Origin: Anaerolineae bacterium
GTDB lineage: Bacteria > Chloroflexota > Anaerolineae > J036 > Brachytrichaceae
NCBI GenBank assembly: GCA_023511655.1
Contig: JAIMBB010000013.1
Coordinates: 1 to 44,729 of the forward strand
Length of the DNA stretch: 44,729 nucleotides
Direction: 5' to 3'
Part shown: positions 22,856 through 31,374 of the stretch, piece by piece
Layout: the number at the start of each line of letters is the position of its first letter
Numbering within the stretch: position 1 is the stretch's first letter
Position numbers and translations under genes: made by a program
The notes under the pieces: model-generated
What the model was told of the DNA's origin: nothing
Database searches by the model: none
Seen by the model: only the letters and a program-made list of their open reading frames with translations

Positions 22856-24097
22856 TCAACCGATCCGCCAGAACGTCACAAGGCTGCCGTCGGCGGCCAG
22901 GCCGAGGAACACTCCCGGCTGTTGCTGGCCTTGTACGCGGATCGCGTTTTGAAAGGGGAACGTGCCGTTGATCCACCCTTGCACATAGAGTGTTTGCGAG
23001 GCTGCGTCGAAGCTCCATGTGCCGATGAACTGTCCCCAGCCGAGCATGTTTTGCACCGTGCCGTTGCACGCGCCGTCGGGCTGAAAGATCACCGTGGCTA
23101 CCGATCCGTCGGCATTGCGAAACTGCCATTGACCAGATGGCTGGAACCCAATCATCGCCATTTGTGCCTGGGCCAGCGCGTCGCAGTATTGCACCCACAG
23201 CGTCTCGCCCAACTGTGCGAATTTGTCGCGGGCGCTTCGCAGGAAATTCAAGTTGACCTGTTGGTCGGCGAACGCCATCATAAACGTGGCCTGTGCCAAC
23301 CAAAACTGCTCTTCGCGTGTCCGAGGCGAGCTGAGCAACTGTGTGACGCGATACACCAGCTTCCGAAAAGCTTCCTTGTTGTCCGGCTCCAGCGCGCTTT
23401 GCACCTGTGCCATGTGCAGCAGCACTTCCGCGTTGGTTGGCTCGATTTCGTTAGCGCCCTGAAGCAGGGCCTGGGCCTCGCGCAGCTTGCTATCGTAGGT
23501 CGGCCAGTCGAAATCGCTGAAGGCGTGACGTGGGTTGATCTGTGCGCGGGCGAAGATGCTCTGCCAGTGTGCTGCTTGAATGCGGCCGGCGTTTCGCTGT
23601 GCGTAACTATAAAACATCTGCTCGGCATCGCTCTTCAGCAGAATCGCGCGCTTCAACAGCAGCTCGGCGGTCGTCAACTCCTGACCTCCGACTTGTATAC
23701 GCCGAACTCGCGCCCCTTGTGACTCGGCCTGATGGACGATGGCGAGGATGTCGCTTACCTCTTGTGCCTGCGTTCCTGCCGGTGCGCTTGCCGGTGTGCT
23801 TAGTTCTTCCGGCTTGAGCGCGGTGGACATGGTCTTCAGCGACATCAACTGAGTCATCATCTCCGGCGTGACCTGGCCGATGTTCAGGACGAGGTCGCCT
23901 TCGATGCGTTCGACCCGCCAGGCCACTTTGTCTCGGCCGATAAAGTCCTGTCCGGCCGATGCGCTCGCGCCGATGAATGCGCCTCCGCCGGTGTCCACCT
24001 GGGGCGTTCCTTCTTGAGGCGCAGCGACCGGCGTGCCGCATTTCGGGCAAAACTTTGCATCCTCGGGCAACTGAGCGCCACATTTGAAGCAGAACAT
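22856..24097 (-). CDS. Zinc-ribbon protein with GRD-type motif, helical repeats and C-terminal beta domain
   Basis: 413 residues. An N-terminal zinc ribbon uses Cys3, Cys6, Cys17 and Cys20. A short repetitive beta segment follows (GGAFIG at 38-43, QDFIGRDK at 50-57, then RIEGDLVLNIG); this motif is familiar from NTPase and TPR proteins of bacterial conflict systems. A helical, TPR-like region spans about 100-310 (LLLKRAILLKSDAEQMF, EAQALLQGANEIEP). The last ~95 residues form a beta-rich domain (GQWQFRNADGSVATVIFQ, FIGTWSFDAASQTLYV). No catalytic site is visible, so a scaffold or sensor role is likely. The ATG at 24097 shares one base with the stop of the aminotransferase gene (TGATG), so translation is coupled. 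Its downstream neighbour is the effector-associated-domain membrane protein. Confidence 0.8.
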   Translation of the reverse strand: MFCFKCGAQLPEDAKFCPKCGTPVAAPQEGTPQVDTGGGAFIGASASAGQDFIGRDKVAWRVERIEGDLVLNIGQVTPEMMTQLMSLKTMSTALKPEELSTPASAPAGTQAQEVSDILAIVHQAESQGARVRRIQVGGQELTTAELLLKRAILLKSDAEQMFYSYAQRNAGRIQAAHWQSIFARAQINPRHAFSDFDWPTYDSKLREAQALLQGANEIEPTNAEVLLHMAQVQSALEPDNKEAFRKLVYRVTQLLSSPRTREEQFWLAQATFMMAFADQQVNLNFLRSARDKFAQLGETLWVQYCDALAQAQMAMIGFQPSGQWQFRNADGSVATVIFQPDGACNGTVQNMLGWGQFIGTWSFDAASQTLYVQGWINGTFPFQNAIRVQGQQQPGVFLGLAADGSLVTFWRIG

Positions 24098-25233
24098 CAC
24101 GCCAGCGTGCTTATGATAGTCCCGAGTCCGCGTTTGAGCACCTCCGGTTCGACCAGGCAGGAGATCATCAGGTGTGCGCCGTCGTCGCAACCGTAGAAGA
24201 AGCCGGGGTGGACGAGCACGCCGTGCTCCAGCAAGCGCAGCACCAGCGCCTCTTCGTCGTCCCGGCCCGGCATGCGGGCAAAGAGGTAGTAGCCGCCATC
24301 AGGTGGCTGAACGCGCAGGGCAGGGCAGCCGGCCAGCATCTCGAGCGCCATCGCCAGCGAGGCGCGGATGCGCGCGCGCATAGCCGCCACGAAGTCCACG
24401 CCCTGGGCAAACAGCGCCGGCAGCATGGCCTGGGCGAGCGCGTTGGCGCCCAGGTAGAGGTCGTTGAGGATCTCCAGGCGCGCGGCGTAGCGCTCGGCAG
24501 CCGGCGCGTTCAGCGCGATCCAGCCCAGCTTCAGGTCGGGCAGAGCGAACATCTTGGAGATGCCGTTCAGCGTGAAGATCGGCAGGTCGGGGTGCAGCGC
24601 GGCCACGGGGGGCACGCTCGGGACGCGGTAAGGGAACTCGGCGAACACCTCGTCGCAGATCAGCGGCAGGCCCAGCCGGCCGAGCGCAGCCAGCGGCGAT
24701 TGCACCACCATGCCGGTGGGGTTGTGCGGCGAGACCAGCAGCACGGCGCGGGTGCGCGCGTCGGCGGCGCGCAAAAGCGACGCTTCGTCAATTTGCCAGC
24801 CGCGCGCTTCATCCAGCCGGTATGGTCGCAGCTCGACGTGGTGCGCGGCGGCCAGGTGCTCGAACAGCGGGTAGGTGACATTGGGGGCCAGCAGGTTGTC
24901 GCCCGGCCCGGCTAGCAGGGTGAAGAGCAGGCCGTAGGCCTCGCTGGTGCTGGCGGTGAGGAAGACCTGGTCGGGCGACAGGCGCAGCGCCGGCCGACGC
25001 TGCGCGTAGTAGGCGGCGACCGCCTGCCTTGCCTCAAGGTTTCCGCGCGGGTCGGGGTCGTAGCGGCGAGCCGACCAGTATCGCTCGGCCGCCGCGCGCA
25101 GCACGTCGGCGGGGAAGAGCAGCCCGTGGTGGGTGGGGTTGCTGCTGGTCAGGTCCAGGTAGCCGGTAGCGCGCCGGCGCGCCTGCTCGATGGCGTTGGC
25201 GCTCAGATCGGCGTTGGCCAGGAAGCCAGACAT
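24097..25233 (-). CDS. PLP-dependent class I/II aminotransferase
   Basis: 378 residues of fold type I. The family blocks are TASTSEAYGLLFTLLAGPGD, LVSPHNPTGMV, LICDEVFAEF and the PLP lysine in LNGISKMFALPDLKLGW. It ends near PDGGYYLFARMP and VLVHPGFFYG. Members transfer amino groups between amino acids and 2-oxoacids; substrate specificity cannot be read. The ATG at 25233 (MSGFLANADLSANA) lies 5 nt after the DUF5671 gene stop, which argues against longer starts. The TGATG junction with the next gene links it to the zinc-ribbon protein at the translational level. Confidence 0.9.
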   Translation of the reverse strand: MSGFLANADLSANAIEQARRRATGYLDLTSSNPTHHGLLFPADVLRAAAERYWSARRYDPDPRGNLEARQAVAAYYAQRRPALRLSPDQVFLTASTSEAYGLLFTLLAGPGDNLLAPNVTYPLFEHLAAAHHVELRPYRLDEARGWQIDEASLLRAADARTRAVLLVSPHNPTGMVVQSPLAALGRLGLPLICDEVFAEFPYRVPSVPPVAALHPDLPIFTLNGISKMFALPDLKLGWIALNAPAAERYAARLEILNDLYLGANALAQAMLPALFAQGVDFVAAMRARIRASLAMALEMLAGCPALRVQPPDGGYYLFARMPGRDDEEALVLRLLEHGVLVHPGFFYGCDDGAHLMISCLVEPEVLKRGLGTIISTLA

Positions 25234-25238
25234 GGCGA

Positions 25239-25712
25239 CTAGCGAGGCGAGGGTTGGCGGGCATCGCCGGGGCGCCGGCGATGCCGCAGCCAAATCGCGC
25301 CGTGATACACCCACAAGCCCAGCGATACCAGCGTTGACCACAGCGCGCCGAACAGATAGCTGATCGAATCGTCGTCAGGTGGGCGCGAGCCGAACAGCAT
25401 CTCCAACAAGCGGCTGATGAACTGCATGCCGATCCACGCGCTGGCCACCAGGCCCATGATCGTGAAGAAGGCCAGGTACAACTGCGGGGCTGTTCCGTCC
25501 CAGCTCCAATCTTTGCGCGCCCAGTGCCAATGGATGGCCCAGATGGGCCAGCCGATGATGGCGAAGGCCAGGCTGCGCGCCAGCACGCTGGTTTGTTCCG
25601 TCGTCGCCACGCCCGGCACCGCCCGGGCCATGCTCCAGCCGGCGAACAACGTCGCGCCGTAGGCGATGGTGAGGGCGAGGAACGAGACGGTGACGGTGTA
25701 GCGGACCCACAT
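25239..25712 (-). CDS. DUF5671-like integral membrane protein
   Basis: 157 residues with four predicted membrane helices (about 5-25, 45-62, 78-98 and 119-140). The block IIGWPIWAIHWHWARKD, with conserved Trp, His and Arg, is the hallmark of DUF5671, a family of unknown function common in Chloroflexota. The C-terminus is basic (RHRRRPGDARQ). It sits 15 bp after trmFO and 5 bp before the aminotransferase start, so it is part of the same operon. Confidence 0.82.
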   Translation of the reverse strand: MWVRYTVTVSFLALTIAYGATLFAGWSMARAVPGVATTEQTSVLARSLAFAIIGWPIWAIHWHWARKDWSWDGTAPQLYLAFFTIMGLVASAWIGMQFISRLLEMLFGSRPPDDDSISYLFGALWSTLVSLGLWVYHGAIWLRHRRRPGDARQPSPR

Positions 25713-25727
25713 GACGGCGATGGATGG

Positions 25728-27200
25728 TCAGCCTGCGGCAGGCAGCGCGATGTCGCTCAAGATGCATTGTGTCTCGATCGCCGCTTGCAGGTCGCGCCGG
25801 GCGCGCTCGGCATAGGCGGCCCCGCGCATGCGCTTGTCGCGCGGTGGATCATCCAGCGGGGGCAGGATGCCGAAGTTCGCCTTCATCGGTTGGAAATGTT
25901 TCGGGTCAGCATGGGTGATGTAGTGGCACAGCGCGCCGAGCATGGTGGTGGGCGGCAGGGTGACCAACGGTTGGCCGCGCGCTGCGCGGGCGGCGTTGAT
26001 GCCTGCCAGCAGGCCGGTCGCTGCGTTGCCGACGTAGCCTTCCACGCCCACGATCTGGCCGGCGAAGAAAATTGAAATTTGAGAATTGAAAACAAAAGCC
26101 GAGGAAGGGGAGTCGTCGGTTGCCAGCCGGCTCTTCAATTCTGCATCTTCGATCTTCAATTTGAGCGAGGCATCCAGCAGGGCCGGCGAGTTGATGAAGG
26201 TGTTGCGGTGCATCTGCCCATAGCGCACGAACTCGGCGTTTTGCAGGCCGGGGATCATGCGCAACACGCGATCTTGTTCGGGGAACTTCAGGTTGGTCTG
26301 GAAGCCGACCAGGTTGTAGAGCGTGCCGGCGATGTTGTCCTGCCGCAACTGCACCACGGCGAACGGGCGTTTGCCCGTGCGCGGATCGCGGATGCCGACC
26401 GGCCGCATCGGCCCGAAAGCCAGCGCGTCTTTGCCGCGCCGGGCCAACACCTCGATCGGCAGACAACCCTCGAAGAATCGCTCGTCGCGCAGCTCGAAGT
26501 CGCGCAGCGTCGCCGTCTCGGCGGTGATCAACGCCTCGACGAAAGCGTAGTATTCGTCTTTCGTCATCGGGCAATTGATGTAATCCCCGTCGGATTCGTC
26601 GGCCGGCGCCGATGCGTCGTTGCCGTTCTTGCGCAATTCCCGACCATAGCGCGAAGCGCGGAAGGCGATGTCGAAGTCAATCGAGTCGAGCGTGACGATG
26701 GGCGCGATGGCGTCCCAGAAATACAAGTGCGCTTCATCGGTCAGTTTGGCGATCTCGGCGGCCAGCGCGTCGGAGGTGAGCGGCCCGCTGGCGATCACGC
26801 AGATGCTGGCAGGGATGCGCGTCACTTCCTGGCGGATCACCTCGATGAGCGGGTGGGATTCGATGCGCTGCGTCACGGCCCGCGCAAATATCTCGCGATC
26901 CACGGCCAGCGCGCCGCCGGCGGGGACGGTAGCCTGATCGGCGCAGGCCATCACCAGCGATCCCAGCGCGCGCATCTCGGCCTTGAGCAACCCTGGCGCC
27001 TTGTCTACCTGATCGGCGCCCAGCGAGTTGCTGCACACCAGCTCGGCCAGATGGCCGGTGGTGTGCGCCGGCGTCGTCTTGTGCGGGCGCATCTCGTATA
27101 GCTTGACGTGTCCGCCGCGCTGGGCGATCTGCCAGGCGGCCTCCGTGCCGGCCAGGCCGCCGCCAATCACGGTGATCGAGTCGGTGTCACGCATGGGCAT
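25728..27200 (-). CDS. trmFO: Methylenetetrahydrofolate--tRNA-(uracil-5-)-methyltransferase TrmFO, with in-frame insert
   Basis: About 490 residues. The N-terminal FAD motif [21 protein letters not shown], the block [16 protein letters not shown], and the C-terminal [23 protein letters not shown] are diagnostic. TrmFO makes m5U54 in the tRNA T-loop using methylene-THF and FAD. Between LLDASL and IFFAGQ the family normally has only a few residues (LQLKxRPN-like). Here about 25 extra residues are present (from [10 protein letters not shown] to VFNSQIS), encoded by an AT-rich palindromic segment (26069-26162). The frame is kept, so the protein may fold with a surface loop. Start candidates are ATG 27200 and ATG 27194. 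It is the first gene of a six-gene operon ending in hflX. Confidence 0.94.
   Translation of the reverse strand: MPMRDTDSITVIGGGLAGTEAAWQIAQRGGHVKLYEMRPHKTTPAHTTGHLAELVCSNSLGADQVDKAPGLLKAEMRALGSLVMACADQATVPAGGALAVDREIFARAVTQRIESHPLIEVIRQEVTRIPASICVIASGPLTSDALAAEIAKLTDEAHLYFWDAIAPIVTLDSIDFDIAFRASRYGRELRKNGNDASAPADESDGDYINCPMTKDEYYAFVEALITAETATLRDFELRDERFFEGCLPIEVLARRGKDALAFGPMRPVGIRDPRTGKRPFAVVQLRQDNIAGTLYNLVGFQTNLKFPEQDRVLRMIPGLQNAEFVRYGQMHRNTFINSPALLDASLKLKIEDAELKSRLATDDSPSSAFVFNSQISIFFAGQIVGVEGYVGNAATGLLAGINAARAARGQPLVTLPPTTMLGALCHYITHADPKHFQPMKANFGILPPLDDPPRDKRMRGAAYAERARRDLQAAIETQCILSDIALPAAG
26069..26162. repeat. AT-rich palindromic insertion inside trmFO
   Basis: On the plus strand AAATTGAAATTTGAGAATTGAA (26069-26090 in two blocks, AAATTGAA and AGAATTGAA) is mirrored by TTCAATTCT and TTCAATTT within 26134-26162. 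The A+T content is far above the surrounding gene. It is read through in frame on the minus strand. Confidence 0.7.
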
Positions 27201-27222
27201 TGTGATTCTAACAGCGTAGAAT
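27194..27222. promoter_or_regulatory. Divergent promoter between trmFO and the glycosidase-like lipoprotein gene
   Basis: On the plus strand TGGGCA (27194-27199), a 17-nt spacer and TAGAAT (27217-27222) end 8 nt before the ATG at 27231, suggesting leaderless mRNA. On the minus strand a second TAGAAT (27210 down to 27205) precedes the trmFO start. The two boxes form the perfect inverted repeat GATTCTA-6nt-TAGAATC (27204-27223). Confidence 0.55.
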
Positions 27223-27230
27223 CGCCCGCG

Positions 27231-28115
27231 ATGCCTCTTCTGCGCCCCACCTGCGCGGCGCTGGTCGTCGGCCTGTTGGTGGCCTGCGGCGACGCCTCTG
27301 CCCCGCCGGCTGCGCCGCCTGCTGCGCCGCCTGCTGCGCCGCCGGTCTTCCCATCGCCGGTGATCCATGCCACGCGACCGGTGATCGTCGTCACGCACAC
27401 GCTGGCATCCATGGCCACGCCGCCGGGTTACGATGGACGCTGGCGCACCGTGGCGCCGGGCATTGATCTCATGCGGTTGCAGGGCCGCAGCAATGACTTC
27501 GACGAGCTGCTGATCGTGGCGCGTGTGGACGTGAAACTTGCCGATTTGCGCGTGCTCTACGATCCGCAGGCACCGCGCACCGCGCGCGACTGGCAGGCCG
27601 ACACCGGCGCCGCCCTGGTCGTCAACGGTGGCTTCTTCGATGAGTCCAACCGCACCACCGGCTTGCTGATCTCAGATGGACAACCCTTCGGGCGGAGCTA
27701 TCGCGGCTTCGGCGGGATGTTCTCGTTGCGCGCCGGCCAACCCCTGTTGCAGTGGTTGCGCACGCACCCCTACCGGTTCGACCCGGCTATCGAGCAAGCC
27801 GTGCAAGGATTTCCCATGCTGGTCGTGGCCGAACAGCGGATAGAGGGCATCGCCGACAACGGCCAGCGCAACCGTCGCACCTTCATCGCACTGGATCGCG
27901 ATGGCCGCGTGTTGTTGGGCGTGACGCAGATTGCGCAGTGGACGCTAACCGACCTGGCCGATTTTCTCGCGGCCTCGCCGGCGCTGGGCGTGGTGCACGC
28001 CCTCAACCTGGACGGCGGCGCGTCCTCGGGCCTGTGGCTGGGCGGCGGCTACGATCATCTGTCCATGAATTCGTTCGATCCGGTGCCGGCCGTGATCGCG
28101 ATCTTCGGCCGGTGA
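27231..28115 (+). CDS. Phosphodiester glycosidase (NAGPA)-domain lipoprotein
   Basis: 294 residues. An N-terminal lipoprotein signal ([13 protein letters not shown], lipobox LVAC) is followed by a Pro-Ala linker from three 12-bp repeats (27309-27344). The domain then shows the family motifs [23 protein letters not shown] and, near the C-terminus, [16 protein letters not shown]. The human homologue uncovers mannose-6-phosphate. Bacterial members act on exported glycopolymers such as GlcNAc-1-phosphodiesters at the cell surface; the substrate here is unknown. The ATG at 27231 gives the correct signal peptide. The gene is divergent from trmFO with only 30 bp between starts. Confidence 0.88.
   Translation: MPLLRPTCAALVVGLLVACGDASAPPAAPPAAPPAAPPVFPSPVIHATRPVIVVTHTLASMATPPGYDGRWRTVAPGIDLMRLQGRSNDFDELLIVARVDVKLADLRVLYDPQAPRTARDWQADTGAALVVNGGFFDESNRTTGLLISDGQPFGRSYRGFGGMFSLRAGQPLLQWLRTHPYRFDPAIEQAVQGFPMLVVAEQRIEGIADNGQRNRRTFIALDRDGRVLLGVTQIAQWTLTDLADFLAASPALGVVHALNLDGGASSGLWLGGGYDHLSMNSFDPVPAVIAIFGR
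27309..27344 (+). repeat. Three tandem 12-bp repeats in a Pro-Ala linker
   Basis: GCTGCGCCGCCT is repeated at 27309-27320 and 27321-27332, then once more with a changed last base (27333-27344). It encodes the AAPP repeats after the lipobox. Such repeats can expand or contract by slippage without breaking the frame. Confidence 0.8.
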
Positions 28116-28122
28116 GTTGCGC

Positions 28123-28671
28123 TCACACCCGATCGTAGAACAGCAGCAGCGTTTTGCCATAGCGCCGCTGATCGCCCAGTTCCAGATGATCGAGGGTGAG
28201 CGGGAAGTACTCTTTCGGATCTATCTGGACGATCACCGTGCCGGCTTCGCTCAGCCAGCCGATGTTTTCGTCAATAGCGATCAGCGCACGTGACCACAGT
28301 CCCTGATATTGGGGTGGGGCGACGAAGATGTAGTCGTAGCGCAGGTTGGGCCGAGCCTGTAGATAGTCGAACGCGTCCTGGCGGATTACCCTGGCCTTCG
28401 ATTCCAGGTTGGTGAGCCGCAGGTTCTCGCGAATGATCTTGATGGCTTGCGGCAGGATGTCAATGAAGGTGACCTCAGCCGCGCCGCGGCTGAGCGCCTC
28501 GATGCCCACCGCGCCGGTGCCGGCGAACAGATCCAGCCAGCGCGAGCCGCGCACGTCGTCCATCAGGATGTTGAAGATGGCCTGCTTGGCGCGGTCGGTG
28601 ATCGGGCGAATGATGTCGCCCGGCAGGCTCCTCAGTTTGCGCCCCTTGGCGGCGCCGGTGTTGACTTGCAT
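28123..28671 (-). CDS. rsmD: RsmD-like 16S rRNA (guanine-N2)-methyltransferase, variant motif IV
   Basis: 182 residues of the class I SAM methyltransferase fold. The N-terminus GAAKGRKLRSLPGDIIRPITDRAKQAIFNIL and motif I DLFAGTGAVGIEALSRGA are typical of RsmD, which methylates G966 of 16S rRNA. The catalytic (D/N)PP(Y/F) motif reads VAPPQYQGLW, with Ala instead of the acidic or amide residue. Activity or target base specificity may therefore differ. The ATG at 28671 is used; a TTG at 28680 is in frame. The upstream region holds an imperfect hairpin (28686-28713) and no clear promoter. It converges with the glycosidase-like gene 7 bp away. Confidence 0.88.
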   Translation of the reverse strand: MQVNTGAAKGRKLRSLPGDIIRPITDRAKQAIFNILMDDVRGSRWLDLFAGTGAVGIEALSRGAAEVTFIDILPQAIKIIRENLRLTNLESKARVIRQDAFDYLQARPNLRYDYIFVAPPQYQGLWSRALIAIDENIGWLSEAGTVIVQIDPKEYFPLTLDHLELGDQRRYGKTLLLFYDRV

Positions 28672-28779
28672 GTGAATCAACTCAGCTCATACCGGCTGCG
28701 TGACCGGAATGAGATGGCTCGCTGAATAAATCGGCTTGTAAGGCACATGAACGTTATTCTCGCGAAGCCTGTCCTGCAG

Positions 28780-29316
28780 TTAGCAGGCGTTCATGCCGCG
28801 CGCCATGGCCGGCGTGAAAACCAGCTCCAGCCGCCAGCCGTCTCCGGCCCGCTCTGCGCGCCACACGCCGGCCGTTGGCACGTGATTGCCGTTGTCGAAG
28901 ACGAACCGAGACAGGTCGAGCGCGCCGTTCGACAAAATTTGCAACAGCGCCTTGGTCGGCGAGCCGTGGGTGACGAACCCCACCCGAGTCAGCGACTCCC
29001 CTTCGATGCGATCGAGCAAGGCTTGCACGCGCGCCTTGACGCCCTCGAAGCTCTCGTCGCTGCGATGCTCGGCCAGCGATTCCTCGATGTGCATGGGCGC
29101 CTGGATGTGCTCGGCAATTAACCGCGCGGTCTCCTGTGTGCGATCCAGCGGCGAAACATATAGCCGTTCCAGGCCGCACTGCGACAGGTACAAACCGGTG
29201 GCGCGCGCCTCCTCGCGCCCCGCGTCTGAGAGCGGCGGTCCGGGTGCACGGTCGTAGGCCAGGCCGGTGTTCGGCTGAGGATGGGCGTGGCGGATGAGGT
29301 AGAGTTCTTTCAACAT
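28780..29316 (-). CDS. Histidine phosphatase (phosphoglycerate mutase-like) family protein
   Basis: 178 residues. The N-terminal catalytic motif is LIRHAHPQPN, with His10 as the expected phospho-acceptor (RHA in place of RHG). The second half has VGFVTHGSPTKAL with the partner His. Arg and Glu in SPLDRTQETARLI and the central acidic residue also fit. Members dephosphorylate small metabolites (sugar phosphates, cobalamin precursors) or proteins; the substrate is unknown. It lies 27 bp after the small membrane protein gene on the same strand. The gap to rsmD (108 bp) contains only short hairpins. Confidence 0.88.
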   Translation of the reverse strand: MLKELYLIRHAHPQPNTGLAYDRAPGPPLSDAGREEARATGLYLSQCGLERLYVSPLDRTQETARLIAEHIQAPMHIEESLAEHRSDESFEGVKARVQALLDRIEGESLTRVGFVTHGSPTKALLQILSNGALDLSRFVFDNGNHVPTAGVWRAERAGDGWRLELVFTPAMARGMNAC

Positions 29317-29343
29317 CGTCGGGTCGTGGAACTCGTGCGTCGC

Positions 29344-29715
29344 TCATTCCTTGCAAGTCACCGCAGATTCTCTGAGGCGGTTGCCGGCTGACTCGTAGCA
29401 CCGGCAGTACCTGGCGCTGGTGTCGAGCAACGGGCTGCTGCTCCAACTGAGCACGATCAGTTGAGAGCGGGCGCATTGCACGCCGGGCTGGGGACTATCG
29501 GTCGGGGCGGTATACAGCCAGCCAATGCCGGCAGGGCCGCGCCGCTCGTGGATCATCCAGATGCGGGACTCGCGCAACGGGTCGCCGGCGTTGATGTCAA
29601 TGCCGTCCGTCACGCCCAGGTAATACACGAACCCAAATACGAAAGGCGCCGTCAGCGACAGGACGGCGATGATGCCGACGCCGATGCGTTCCAACCACAG
29701 TCTCGTTTTGCTCAT
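29344..29715 (-). CDS. Small membrane protein of unknown function
   Basis: 123 residues with one N-terminal hydrophobic helix (about 12-34, VGIIAVLSLTAPFVFGFVYYLG). An extracytoplasmic part of ~85 residues follows, containing four Cys (QCAR, YCRCY, TCKE) that could form disulfides. I do not recognise the family. It is the first gene of a minus-strand pair with the histidine phosphatase. A TATAAT at 29782-29787 lies on the opposite strand and is not evidently its promoter. Confidence 0.65.
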   Translation of the reverse strand: MSKTRLWLERIGVGIIAVLSLTAPFVFGFVYYLGVTDGIDINAGDPLRESRIWMIHERRGPAGIGWLYTAPTDSPQPGVQCARSQLIVLSWSSSPLLDTSARYCRCYESAGNRLRESAVTCKE

Positions 29716-29917
29716 GACCCAAATTCACCTGCCATGCACCAGCACAAACGCCCTGTCGCCGGTGCCGGCGAGGTCGGATAGTATAATCGTGTTGCTCTTG
29801 GGCACGTTGACGTGGGCGCGTTTGCCGGAACGAATCAGAATATCGCAAGAAATATTGTGTCGCACGCTGCGAGCGTTGGTGCTGCGCACCGTGCATGCAG
29901 CGCTCCCATTCATGTCC

Positions 29918-29999
29918 GGGGACGTGGCGAAACTGGCAGACGCGCATGACTTAGGATCATGTGCTGCAAGGCATGTGGGTTCGAGTCCCACCGTCCCCA
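29918..29999 (+). tRNA. tRNA-Leu (anticodon UAG)
   Basis: The acceptor stem GGGGACG pairs with CGTCCCC at the 3' end, and the discriminator A is at 29999; CCA is not encoded. The anticodon stem CATGA/TCATG encloses the loop CTTAGGA with anticodon TAG at 29952-29954. The long variable arm and the T-arm GTGGG-TTCGAGT-CCCAC fit a class II leucine tRNA. It lies 13 bp before the trigger factor start, so the two may share a transcript. Confidence 0.96.
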
Positions 30000-30012
30000 T
30001 TCTCGCTCGGCA

Positions 30013-31374
30013 ATGACTATGAACTTTCAAGTTGAAACCCTCGATACACACGAAGTTCGCCTGACCATCACCGTAGATGACGATCTGGTGAACAAAGCCC
30101 GTCGCGATGTCGCGCGCGATCTATCGAAGCAACTCCGCATTCCCGGCTTTCGCCCCGGCCATGCGCCGATGGCTGCCGTTATCCGCGCCGTCGGTGGTCA
30201 GGAGGCGTTCGATGCCGAAGTGGTTGACCGCGTCGCCCGCGAGGTGTACCCGAAAGCGTTGGACGAGGCCGGTCTCGATCCCTATGGCCCGGGGCAGATC
30301 GAAGAGGTCAAATCATCGCCCTATCAATTGATTGCGCGCGTCCCGCTGGAGCCGAAGGTGGATTTGAAGGACTACAAGTCCATTCGGCTGCCCGTGCCTC
30401 AGGTGAGCGTCACTGAAGAGGAGATCGAACAGCAACTGCAATTCCTGAGGGAGCAGAACGCTATCGTGCAGTTGGTCGAGCGGCCGGCGGAGATGGGCGA
30501 CCTGGTTGAGGCATCCGTCCTCGTCAAACTGCCCGCGACCGACCAGCAAATCCTGCACATACAGCCGCGCCAAGGACTGGTGCTCGACGTAGACCGCGAG
30601 CCGCTGCCGGGGTTGTCGGCGTTGATCGTAGGGATGAGCGCCGCCGAACACAAAGACGCGATGCTGACTGTGCCGGATGATTTTGACGAGGAATCGCTGC
30701 GCGGGAAACAAGTGGACGTCTCGATTGACGTACTGCGCGTGAGCGGCCGGACGTTGCCCGACATCAACGACGAGCTTGCCCAGGCGGCCAGCTCCTTCTC
30801 CACGCTGGCCGAACTGCGCGAAGATTTGCGCCGGCGCCTGACCGAGTACAAGCAGCGCCAGGCCGACCAGGAATTTGCTACCCAGGTGCTCGATGCATTT
30901 ACTGCACTGGCCGATGTTCGTTATCCTCCCGCGTTCATCGAAGATCGGCTGGACGACCTGTTGAAGGATTTCAAAGATGACGTCAAGGAGGTCGAAGGTC
31001 TGCCCTTCGAAGAATGGTTGAAGGTGCAAGGCAAGACCGAACAGCAGGTGCGCGACGAGTTGAAGCCGCTTGCAGAACAACGCGGCCGACGCGGCCTGGT
31101 AATGCGTGAGCTGGCGCGCGCCGAGGGCTTGGACGTGAGCGAGGAGGAAATCGCTGCCGAAGTCGAGTTCACCGCCATGCGCTACGGCAGTCGCCAGTCG
31201 GACGTGCGCAAGGTGCTGGCGCGGGAGGACGCGCGCAGCGCGCTCAAGAACAGCATCCTTTCGAGCAAGGTGATTAGCCGGATGGTGCAAATCGCCCGCG
31301 GGGAGCTTGAGACGAGCGTATCTGCCAACCCACCTGTCGAGCCAGAAACCACGGCCGAGGCAGTGGCCGGCTGA
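30013..31374 (+). CDS. tig: Trigger factor (ribosome-associated chaperone)
   Basis: 453 residues. The N-terminal ribosome-binding domain carries the signature IPGFRPGHAPMAAV (family GFRxGxxP). The FKBP-type PPIase domain spans about 155-240 (MGDLVEASVLVKL ... VGMSAAEHKDAMLTVPDDF). The helical C-terminal chaperone domain follows, with a Pro/Glu/Ala-rich tail. It binds nascent chains at the exit tunnel of the 50S subunit. The ATG at 30013 is chosen because earlier in-frame codons lie inside the tRNA gene; ATG 30019 is an alternative. Trigger factor next to clpP is a widely conserved order. No Shine-Dalgarno is evident. Confidence 0.96.
   Translation: MTMNFQVETLDTHEVRLTITVDDDLVNKARRDVARDLSKQLRIPGFRPGHAPMAAVIRAVGGQEAFDAEVVDRVAREVYPKALDEAGLDPYGPGQIEEVKSSPYQLIARVPLEPKVDLKDYKSIRLPVPQVSVTEEEIEQQLQFLREQNAIVQLVERPAEMGDLVEASVLVKLPATDQQILHIQPRQGLVLDVDREPLPGLSALIVGMSAAEHKDAMLTVPDDFDEESLRGKQVDVSIDVLRVSGRTLPDINDELAQAASSFSTLAELREDLRRRLTEYKQRQADQEFATQVLDAFTALADVRYPPAFIEDRLDDLLKDFKDDVKEVEGLPFEEWLKVQGKTEQQVRDELKPLAEQRGRRGLVMRELARAEGLDVSEEEIAAEVEFTAMRYGSRQSDVRKVLAREDARSALKNSILSSKVISRMVQIARGELETSVSANPPVEPETTAEAVAG

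Noticed and set aside
29782-29787. TATAAT as promoter of tRNA-Leu
   Set aside because: It lies about 130 bp upstream of the tRNA with no -35 at proper spacing. The link is too weak to annotate.
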